Positions 43,879 to 50,820 of a stretch of DNA of 50,820 nucleotides are shown piece by piece. This DNA is from Planctomycetaceae bacterium (GTDB taxonomy: Bacteria > Planctomycetota > Planctomycetia > Planctomycetales > Planctomycetaceae), in contig JAJDEI010000301.1 in assembly GCA_029259845.1 (NCBI GenBank), forward strand, positions 1 through 50,820, in the 5' to 3' direction. The translations under genes and the position numbers were made by a program. Below the pieces are notes generated by a model, which saw only the letters and a program-made list of their open reading frames with translations, was not told the origin of the DNA and made no database searches. Numbering within the stretch: position 1 is the first letter of the stretch; every line of letters begins with the position of its first letter.

Positions 43879-46800
43879 TCATCTCCGCGTGATGCTTTCA
43901 TCAAAGTTCAAGATCGTGTTGGCGACGACCGTCAGTGCGGCGAGCCGCACGGCGTCGAGTGACTCGCTATGGGGACTGGCACCGATCTTCAACAGTGCCG
44001 ACGCCTGTTCGGGCGCTGCTGCGAATCGCGCCTGTTGTGTTTCGGCGAGCTGCGTCAATATGGCGATCTCCGGCTCACTCGGACGGCGGCTTGTCAGTCG
44101 GCGAAACATGTCTGTCAACAGCGTCGCATTGTCTTCCCCATGCTCACGCATCAGATGTTCCGCCAGCAAACGGGACGCCTCGACGAACTGCGGGCCGTTC
44201 ATCATCACGAACGCCTGTAACGGCGACGACGTCCGTTCCCGGCGGACGCGGCACACGTCGCGCTTTGAGGCATCGAGCGTCATCATCACTGGTGCCGGTC
44301 CGGTCCGCTTCCAGTAGGTGTACAGGCTCCGACGGAACAGCCCTTCGCCGGTGTCCGGTTTTGTCGGTTTGAAGGAGACCTCAACCTCGTACGGCTTCGC
44401 CGGCGGACCGCCGATCCGTTCGACCAGCAGTCCGCTCGTCGCCAACGCGGCGTCGCGGAGCATCTCCGCCGGCAGACGATAGCTCGACGCCCGTGACCAC
44501 AGCCGATTCTCCGGGTCGGTTCCCACGGTTTCCTCACTCACGTGAGACGACTGCCGGTACGTTGACGACATCACCATCTGCTTGAGCAGCCGTTTGACGT
44601 CCCATCCCCGATCGGCGAAATCGCGGGCCAGCCAGTCGAGCAGGTCCGGATGCGTCGGGCTTTGTCCCTGGCTGCCGAAATCTTCCGGCGTGCGGACCAG
44701 TCCGGCACCGAAGACCATTTGCCAGTACCGGTTGATCGTCACCCGCGCGGTCAACGGCTGTTCGTCGCTCGTCAGCCATCGGGCGAGCCCCAAGCGATTT
44801 TGCGGGGCGTCCTCCGGAAACGGCGGGAATGCAGCCGGCGTTTGGGCCAAGACCGGCTCGCCACGGGCATCGTACCGGCCTCGCTGAAGCAGAAACGTCT
44901 GCCGTGGCTTGTCCAGCTCACGCATTACCATGATTTCCTGCGCCGCATTCTGAGCATTCGCCAAGGCCTCGCGAGCGCGCTTGGTCTCGGTCAGTTGCCC
45001 CTCGTAGTCCGAATTGGCGGTCGACAGATGATACTCAAACAGTTGCGCTCGCTCGGCATCGTCCAGTTGGCCAACCGGCTTGCCGAGCAACTCGGTAAGA
45101 CGGTTTCCCTGGTACAAGTGGGAGACTTCCAAGGGCGTCAACCTCCGGGTGAACACCCGGAATTCATCGACCATTCCCCCCGTGAAGCCACGGTCCCGCA
45201 TCCGCTCGCCGATCGTGATGTTGTCTCCCCCGCCGCCGGTGATCTCCTTGTGCAGTTCATCACGGATGATATCGACCGGTGCCATTTCCCCGTTGATGAA
45301 GATTCGCAATCCCTCCGCGCGGCTCGATCCGTCATAAGTGACGGCGACATGCAACCACTCCCCGACGGCAATGGGCCGCGTGGTCCGCACACGGATGGCG
45401 TTCCCCGGCCAGAAGTGGATGAGAGCCGCGCTGAGGCGACCGTCTTCAATCAGCAACTCGTAGCCACGGCTGCCGGCGTCGGTCCAGGCACGCGAGCGAT
45501 GATAGACAACGGCCCGTTCCTTGTGATCCGGTGTGTTCATCCACAGGGCCACGCTGAACGGCTCGAACCGATGGAAGTTGCCGACCTCCAGGGGCACCGC
45601 GTCATCGCCGGTCAGACGCACCGCCTGTCCCACGGGACCTGCCGTCGCAGTGTTCGGCGCGGCGATCTCTCCCTCGAAGTCCAAATGTGCGATCTCCCCG
45701 GGGGCCAACTCGGTCGGGGCTTGCTCTCCTGATTTGCCTCGTGCCGTCTCCAACCAACGGTCGAACGACGCCCGCTGTTCGGCAGCGATCTCAGCGAGCC
45801 GCTGCTCGGCAGATGTCACGTCCGCCCGCAGGCCGGCGAGCTGTTCCTTGGTCGGCTCATCTGCCAGCACGAGCGTCGGCGTCGGCACGGATTGCGTGAA
45901 GTACGAATACAACCCCGCCTCGTCGATGTTGTCGAAGAACGCCGTGAGCTGATAATACTCCGCCTGGGTGATCGGGTCGTACTTGTGCTCGTGGCAACGG
46001 GCGCATTCCAGCGTCAGTCCGAGAAAGGCGGTCGCTACCGTCTGCGTGCGGTCGGAGACGTACTCGATGCGGAACTCTTCCGGAGTGCTGCCCCCTTCGA
46101 CTTTTTGTGGATGCAGCCGACAAAACGTTGTCGCCAGAATCTGATCGTCCGTCGCGGCCGGCAGCAGGTCGCCGGCCAACTGTTCGGTGATGAACTGGTC
46201 GTACGGCAGATTGCGATTGAACGCCCGGATCACCCAGTCCCGCCACGGCCAGACAAACCGGTCGCGGTCGACCTGATAACCGTACGTGTCGCTGTAGCGG
46301 GCCACGTCGAGCCACTCCCCCGCCATCCGCTCGCCGTAATGCTCCGACGCCAGCAACCGGTCGACGACCCGTTCGTACGCCTCCGCCGAGTCGTCCGCGA
46401 GGAACGCATCGACCTCTTCAATCGTCGGCGGCAGTCCGGTCAAATCAAACGTCACGCGGCGAATCAACCGCTCCCGTGATGCTTCTGCCGCCGGAGACAA
46501 ACCGGCGTCCCGCAACCGGCGGAGGACGAACCGGTCGATTTCGTTGCGAGCCCACGTCGTCCCTTCCTCTTGGGGAGCCGGCACTTTTCGCGGCGGTGCG
46601 AACGCCCAATGCCCGGTGGACTCGGCCCCCTGTTCGATCCATCGCCGCAACACGTCGGTCTCTGCCGGCGTCAGCAACAAGCCGGAGTCCGGCGGCGGCA
46701 TCCGCTCATCAGGATCACTCGACGTAATCCGGCGGTACAGTTCACTCGCCTCCGTGTTACCAGCGGTGACGACACTGGCAATGCCGTCGGCGCGATCGAG

Positions 46801-46971
46801 CCGCAGATCCGCCTCCAGCGACTCTTTGTCCGGACCATGGCACGTATAGCAACGGTCCGAAAGGAGCGGGTTCACGTCAAAGTGAAAGCTCACCGGCTGC
46901 GGGTCGGCGGCGTGAGCCGTCGCGGAGAGCAACAGACACAGAATCGAGAATCGAGACACGGCAGGAACCAA
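43879..46971 (-). CDS. PSCyt1-DUF1549-LamG-DUF1553 (PSD1) secreted protein
   Basis: 1030 residues. A signal peptide (to about residue 22) is followed by a planctomycete cytochrome C domain with a c-type haem site CYTCHG (C41, C44, H45). Then DUF1549 (PSCyt2; [20 protein letters not shown] near 148, [10 protein letters not shown] near 174, [15 protein letters not shown]), a LamG/concanavalin-like insert of about 200 residues near 440-640 ([20 protein letters not shown]), and C-terminal DUF1553/PSD1 ([55 protein letters not shown]). Secreted; function of the group not known, possibly redox handling of complex polysaccharides. First gene of a two-gene unit with DUF1501. Confidence 0.94.
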   Translation of the reverse strand: MVPAVSRFSILCLLLSATAHAADPQPVSFHFDVNPLLSDRCYTCHGPDKESLEADLRLDRADGIASVVTAGNTEASELYRRITSSDPDERMPPPDSGLLLTPAETDVLRRWIEQGAESTGHWAFAPPRKVPAPQEEGTTWARNEIDRFVLRRLRDAGLSPAAEASRERLIRRVTFDLTGLPPTIEEVDAFLADDSAEAYERVVDRLLASEHYGERMAGEWLDVARYSDTYGYQVDRDRFVWPWRDWVIRAFNRNLPYDQFITEQLAGDLLPAATDDQILATTFCRLHPQKVEGGSTPEEFRIEYVSDRTQTVATAFLGLTLECARCHEHKYDPITQAEYYQLTAFFDNIDEAGLYSYFTQSVPTPTLVLADEPTKEQLAGLRADVTSAEQRLAEIAAEQRASFDRWLETARGKSGEQAPTELAPGEIAHLDFEGEIAAPNTATAGPVGQAVRLTGDDAVPLEVGNFHRFEPFSVALWMNTPDHKERAVVYHRSRAWTDAGSRGYELLIEDGRLSAALIHFWPGNAIRVRTTRPIAVGEWLHVAVTYDGSSRAEGLRIFINGEMAPVDIIRDELHKEITGGGGDNITIGERMRDRGFTGGMVDEFRVFTRRLTPLEVSHLYQGNRLTELLGKPVGQLDDAERAQLFEYHLSTANSDYEGQLTETKRAREALANAQNAAQEIMVMRELDKPRQTFLLQRGRYDARGEPVLAQTPAAFPPFPEDAPQNRLGLARWLTSDEQPLTARVTINRYWQMVFGAGLVRTPEDFGSQGQSPTHPDLLDWLARDFADRGWDVKRLLKQMVMSSTYRQSSHVSEETVGTDPENRLWSRASSYRLPAEMLRDAALATSGLLVERIGGPPAKPYEVEVSFKPTKPDTGEGLFRRSLYTYWKRTGPAPVMMTLDASKRDVCRVRRERTSSPLQAFVMMNGPQFVEASRLLAEHLMREHGEDNATLLTDMFRRLTSRRPSEPEIAILTQLAETQQARFAAAPEQASALLKIGASPHSESLDAVRLAALTVVANTILNFDESITRR

Positions 46972-47648
46972 CCGAGGAAGGCAGACTTGGGAGGGACGAA
47001 GCCGCCGTCGTGCGGTGCAGGGACCAGCGATGCAGCCATGCGCGGATTTCCCGACGCCGCACCAATGCCCCCCGGAACTCCGGACTCCCAGCGACCGGCG
47101 GTCGTCGACGCACCGGAGTCAGAAGTCCAGCACCAAACGAGCCGGACTTCCCCAATTATACCACCCGTCCCAGCCGTTCGCGACCAAATCACGAGCCTCC
47201 GCGCAGCTCTGGGGGCATCCGTTCGCTGCTGGCTCTCGCTCATTTCCGGGTGGTTGGGGTGCTGTTGAGGCGACAGAGACGTGTGTCCTCGAACCGAGCA
47301 CGGGGGCCGTCACGTGGCTCGTTTCACTGTCCACAGCCCCAGAGCTCCCAATGTCTGGACAATCATCGATCTCAGATTGCCCCAGCCACCCCCACCCGTG
47401 AGCAGATGCTCCCGAAAGGCTCTGGGGACGGTCGCAGGCAGTTGCGCGTTCGGGGCCGGCACGAACGGCATCATATTCTTACGGTAGGGAACGGCGTCCG
47501 ACTCGCAGAGGTGATGACCGAAGAATCTGTTTGCCCCCTGGCGAACGGGTCTTGAAATGGTCTGTCCGGCACTTTCGCCTCGCAGGGCCGGTTGTCACAA
47601 TCGTCCCCGTTGGTTCCCGGTCACGAGACTCCCCTCAGGATTTGCTCC
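46972..47648. other. Divergent intergenic region holding a dispersed repeat
   Basis: 677 bases between the minus-strand PSD1 gene and the plus-strand MFS gene. The 47190-47397 part is a diverged copy of 20438-20632. Open frames here (for example toward 47555) do not read as protein. Promoters of both flanking genes should lie in this gap but I cannot place them. Confidence 0.5.
47190..47397 (+). repeat. Dispersed ~200-bp repeat, copy 2
   Basis: Aligns to the reverse complement of 20438-20632. Conserved blocks include CATCCGTTCG (47216-47225), CTCGCTCATTTCCG, GCTGTTGAGGC, AGCACGGGGGCCGT, TGTCCACAGCCCCAG and AATCATCGATCTCAGATTGC. Neither copy has a continuous frame shared with the other. No terminal inverted repeats are visible. 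Confidence 0.7.
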
Positions 47649-49016
47649 ATGGCGCTTTCGCAGGATTGGCGGCAACGTGTTGTGATGCTGTGCGCCATGT
47701 ACGTTGCCCAGGGGATGCCCTGGGGATTCATGGTCGTCGCGCTGGTCAGCTACCTCACGGAGCGCGGTCTGAGCGTTTTGGATACCGGTTGGCTGACCGG
47801 TGTCGTGCTCATGCCGTGGACGTTCAAGCTTGTCTGGGGTCCGGTGATCGACACGTTCACCATCCCCGCGATGGGCCGTCGCCGGCCGTGGATTATCGGG
47901 TCTCAGTTCATGATGGCCGTGACACTGCTGGGCATCCTCTGGCTGGGGGACTTCACCCGGTACCTGGGTGACGGTGCGACAGAAGGAGCCGTGGACCCGC
48001 ATTTTGTGTTTCTGTTGGGAAGTCTGTTTTTCGTGCATAACTGTTTTGCGTCCCTGCAGGATGTTTCGACCGATGCCTTGGCGCTCGATGTCCTGCCGCC
48101 GGCTGAGCAAGGCCGTGTCAACGGCTTGATGTGGGGAGCGAAGTTGCTGGGCGAAGCGGTGGGGGCCGTGGTCATGGCGATGGTGATGTCATGGGGCGAC
48201 AGCTACCGGCCCGGTTGGGGCATTCCCGCAGCGGTGATCGTCCAGTTCATCTTGCTGATTGGGATGATGATGTTTCCGCTGCTCATGCTGGAGCGGCCCG
48301 GTGAGAAGCGATTGCCCTGGAGCCACGGGCAAGCCCAGTGGACCAGCAATGCCTCCAAGGTTCGCGACCCTCGGTTGCTGATCCGCGATCTGTTCCGCGG
48401 ATTCTGCCTCCTTACGACGGTCGGGCTTTTTGTTTACGGCATGCTTCACGTCCTGGGTTGGGGAATCGTGGAGGTGATCACCAAGCCACTCTATACGCAG
48501 CAACTGGGCTGGACATTTGAACAATTCAGTTACGTGACTGGATTTGCTGTGATTACCAAGCTGCCCGGTGCCCTGGCCGGTGGATATGTGGCCGACCGTT
48601 GGGGCCGCCGTAAGGTGATCGTGGCTGGGTTTGGGACTTACGGTCTGCTGCACATTCTCTTCGCCTCCTTTCCGGATTTGTGGGATCACAACTGGTTTGC
48701 TGCGGGATATCTGATCCTGAACCCGGGAGCACTTGCCGTCGGTGCAGTTGGTTTTCTGTCGATGGCGATGAAGATTTCCTGGACGAAAGCGGCTGCGACC
48801 ATGTTTACGGTGTACATGACACTTTCCAATGCCGGCCATGTTGCCGGAAACCTGATTGCGGGGTGGCTCCGGGAAGATTATTCGTTCAGCTATGAAGCGC
48901 TATTCTGGGTCGCCGGACTGGTCACCATCGCCCCTTTGATCGCATTAACGGTCGTCAATCCGGCGGCCGTAGACGCCAAGCGTGCAGAATCCGCTGAGCT
49001 GCCGGACGTCGTGTGA
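47649..49016 (+). CDS. MFS transporter (AmpG-like)
   Basis: 455 residues from the ATG at 47649 (TCAGGA upstream); the frame can begin 57 bases earlier. About twelve membrane segments. The MALSQDWRQRVVMLCAMYVA start, YVAQGMPWGFMVVALVSYLT and LMPWTFKLVWGPVIDTF (TM2 and the following loop) fit the AmpG/PAT-type family of the major facilitator superfamily. The second half has the MFS loop signature GGYVADRWGRRKVI near residue 308. AmpG imports muropeptides; related proteins carry other substrates, so specificity is not assigned. Convergent with the aldo/keto reductase gene; their ends are 18 bases apart. Confidence 0.88.
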   Translation: MALSQDWRQRVVMLCAMYVAQGMPWGFMVVALVSYLTERGLSVLDTGWLTGVVLMPWTFKLVWGPVIDTFTIPAMGRRRPWIIGSQFMMAVTLLGILWLGDFTRYLGDGATEGAVDPHFVFLLGSLFFVHNCFASLQDVSTDALALDVLPPAEQGRVNGLMWGAKLLGEAVGAVVMAMVMSWGDSYRPGWGIPAAVIVQFILLIGMMMFPLLMLERPGEKRLPWSHGQAQWTSNASKVRDPRLLIRDLFRGFCLLTTVGLFVYGMLHVLGWGIVEVITKPLYTQQLGWTFEQFSYVTGFAVITKLPGALAGGYVADRWGRRKVIVAGFGTYGLLHILFASFPDLWDHNWFAAGYLILNPGALAVGAVGFLSMAMKISWTKAAATMFTVYMTLSNAGHVAGNLIAGWLREDYSFSYEALFWVAGLVTIAPLIALTVVNPAAVDAKRAESAELPDVV

Positions 49017-49034
49017 TGAGCGAGGACACATGCC

Positions 49035-50027
49035 TTACGCTCCACGAACCGGATCGGGCTGCTGCCACGGAGGCGGGCAGAGGGCGTCGAGCAGCACGCG
49101 ATGCTCGGCAGGGATCGTGATTTCGGTGGCGGTGACAGCCTCCTGAATCTGCTCGATCCGCTTGGCACCGACCACCAGCGACGTCATCGCCGGCTGCGAC
49201 AACGTCCATGACAGACAGTACGGCGCAACCGGCACGCCCAACTGTTCGGCGAGCGACTCGATCCCTTCCAGCCGGTCGAACAATGGGTCGTCCAGTTCCC
49301 AGACCCAGTCCGGTTTCTCAGCGACACGGGATCCGTCCGGGGGCGGTTGTCCGCGGCGGTACTTGCCGGTCAGCAGGCCGCCTTGCAGCGACTGATACGG
49401 GGTGACTCCGATTCCGTGCTTCTCGCAAAATGGCAAGTCGTTTTGGAACTCCCGCCGCAACAGGCTGAAGGGGATCTGCGAACTGACGACGCGCGGCCCT
49501 CCCTGCCGGTCGGCAATCCACAACAGCTCACACAACTGGGCCGCCGAGTGGTTGGACACGCCGAAATGGCGGATCTTGCCTTGCCGGACGGCAATTTCGA
49601 TCGCCTCCAAGGTCGTCTCCGGCGGCACGTACTTGTCCGGCCAATGGATGATGTACAGGTCGATGACGTCGGTCTGCAAACGGCGCAGACTGGCGTCGAG
49701 TTCTCTCAGGATATGCACGGCCGACAGCCCCCGGTCCTGCGGTCCCGGCCCGACCGGAGCACCGACTTTGGTTGCCAGCACCACTTTGTCACGCCGGTCG
49801 CGCAACGCCTTGCCCACAATCTCTTCGGCGACGCCTCCGGCACTCCCCAGATAGCGGGCGTACCCCTCGTAAACGTTGGCCGTGTCGACGAAGTTGATCC
49901 CCAGATCGATCGCCCCATGCACGAGCCGAATCGCATCCGCTTCGTCGACCGGCGTACCGAAAGTCATCGTGCCCAGGCAAAGCGGCGAGACGCGGAGTCC
50001 GCTGGAACCTAATGTCCGAAGCTGCAT
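49035..50027 (-). CDS. Aldo/keto reductase
   Basis: 330 residues from the ATG at 50027, preceded by GTGAGGAA; the frame extends to 50204 without coding character. NADPH-dependent oxidoreductase with the family tetrad complete: D48 and Y53 (FVDTANVYEG), K87 (LATKVG) and H128 (YIIHWP). Strand motifs include MQLRTLGSSGLRVSPLCLGT and, in the cofactor region, GVTPYQSLQGGLLTGKYRRG and TSLVVGAKRIEQIQEA. It belongs to the yeast-type/Tas-like branch (AKR11-13 group). Substrate unknown; cytoplasmic. Confidence 0.93.
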   Translation of the reverse strand: MQLRTLGSSGLRVSPLCLGTMTFGTPVDEADAIRLVHGAIDLGINFVDTANVYEGYARYLGSAGGVAEEIVGKALRDRRDKVVLATKVGAPVGPGPQDRGLSAVHILRELDASLRRLQTDVIDLYIIHWPDKYVPPETTLEAIEIAVRQGKIRHFGVSNHSAAQLCELLWIADRQGGPRVVSSQIPFSLLRREFQNDLPFCEKHGIGVTPYQSLQGGLLTGKYRRGQPPPDGSRVAEKPDWVWELDDPLFDRLEGIESLAEQLGVPVAPYCLSWTLSQPAMTSLVVGAKRIEQIQEAVTATEITIPAEHRVLLDALCPPPWQQPDPVRGA

Positions 50028-50820
50028 GTTGTTGTTCCTCACATTTGACCAGATGGCTTGCCACGGAAAACACGGAATTCCCGGCGCGGGCCGGCCGCGG
50101 CCCAATTGACGAGAAGAAAAGAGCACTGATTCATGCTGATCGACATCGCGTGCTCCGCAAACAATAGACAATAGAGGGAGGATTCCCAAAGTGTCCGGGT
50201 CCATCCGTGAAACCCGGGGTTAATGGGAGACCACGAATTCCCGGACGGGCTCAGCGCGGCAGGGCCGCAACCAGGAACAGTTAACGGGAACCACAAAACA
50301 CACGGAAGAAAGACGGCATCGGTTGCGTTGATGAGGGATTTCATTCATCGCATTCGCGTGATTCGCGGTTGAAAACAGGGAACCGCGAGTCGGGCGAACA
50401 CGACGAATCCCTCGGTCCCCTCATCGCCGATGCAGTGACGCCTCTGGCCAGAAGATCGTTATTGTTTCCGTCCGTTCCCTTTCGTCCGTGGTTCTCCCCC
50501 GACGCCAGAAACTTGCCCAAGAAGAAAACCTTTGAAGCCTTTGTAGCCCTTAACCCGGATACTTCATCCGTCCAGTGGAGGTGGTTGGGATGGTTGGCGG
50601 GGGTCGTGATGGGCGGAGAGCCCCCTTTCCCCCCCACGGCAATCGCACGTCGAACAATCCTGTGATCACAACCTGCTACCCCAAGTTCGTCAGTTGTTGC
50701 GGTCAGTGCTTGCGCCGTAATGCGGGGGGCGGGAAAGTCTTCACGACATTTCTTCGGATTGTCTCCGAGTCATTGGCAGCGTCAGTCCGAGGTGGTGCAG
50801 CAGGAGGGCCTGGTGGGCGG
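50028..50820. other. Window-end region without a supported gene
   Basis: 793 bases. Two similar stretches, ACGGAATTCCCGGCGCGGGC near 50083 and ACGAATTCCCGGACGGGC near 50233, look like a diverged direct repeat. At the very end the minus strand reads in one frame toward a stop at 50741-50743 (…HQALLLHHLGLTLPMTRRQS…) and might be the last 26 codons of a gene starting beyond the window. I see no further feature. Confidence 0.35.

Noticed and set aside
50369..50665. 98-codon frames on both strands in the last kilobase
   Set aside because: No domain, no ribosome site, and composition changes along the frame.

Overview
The window reads as a stretch of planctomycete chromosome. GC is high. Several families expanded in Planctomycetota are present: two DUF1501 proteins, a DUF1549/DUF1553 (PSD1) cytochrome-like protein, a DUF1559 prepilin-like protein, DUF2617, an HTTM protein, PQQ/NHL beta-propellers and futalosine-pathway menaquinone genes. 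I see no rRNA, tRNA, CRISPR array, phage or insertion sequence. I count 37 coding regions.

Layout. 0.2-6.5 kb: a DUF1501 secreted protein (+), then minus-strand DUF1559 and lipoprotein genes behind a near-consensus promoter with a 14-bp palindrome, an HTTM membrane protein with a partner, and a secreted Gly/Ser/Tyr repeat protein. 7.0-11.1 kb (+): mqnA, a GT39-type membrane glycosyltransferase and mqnC. 11.2-19.4 kb (-): a solute-binding lipoprotein, an HtrA protease, and a surface-glycan-like group of two methyltransferases and two glycosyltransferases, then a conserved unknown. 19.7-21.4 kb (+): Ogt and DUF2617. 21.8-24.3 kb (-): NHL and PQQ propeller proteins.

24.7-37.6 kb (-) holds the most interesting locus: eleven closely packed, partly overlapping genes on one strand. 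In transcription order they are a CheY-like receiver, a disordered protein, CheW, a chemoreceptor without a sensor domain, a CheA-receiver hybrid kinase, a receiver-PATAN(DUF4388)-pseudoreceiver protein, an FHA coiled-coil protein, a coiled-coil protein, a formylglycine-generating-enzyme-like (FGE) protein, a zinc-ribbon P-loop GTPase and a GAP1-N-like protein. It looks like a chemosensory core joined to a GTPase/GAP1-N/FHA/FGE effector side. No cheR, cheB or flagellar genes are present.

37.9-42.1 kb (-): a GHMP-kinase/UDPGP nucleotidyltransferase fusion, translationally coupled to a GalU-like protein that has lost its catalytic signature. 42.4-47.0 kb (-): a DUF1501-PSD1 pair. 47.6-50.0 kb: an MFS transporter (+) and an aldo/keto reductase (-). 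The last 0.8 kb has no gene I can support.

Intergenic DNA is rich in inverted-repeat elements of several unrelated families: a three-copy foldback element of about 165 bp, a two-copy dispersed repeat of about 200 bp, a chain of seven hairpins, a three-stem cloverleaf, and three long single-copy inverted repeats. All functional calls rest on reading translated sequence and motifs; no database search was run.
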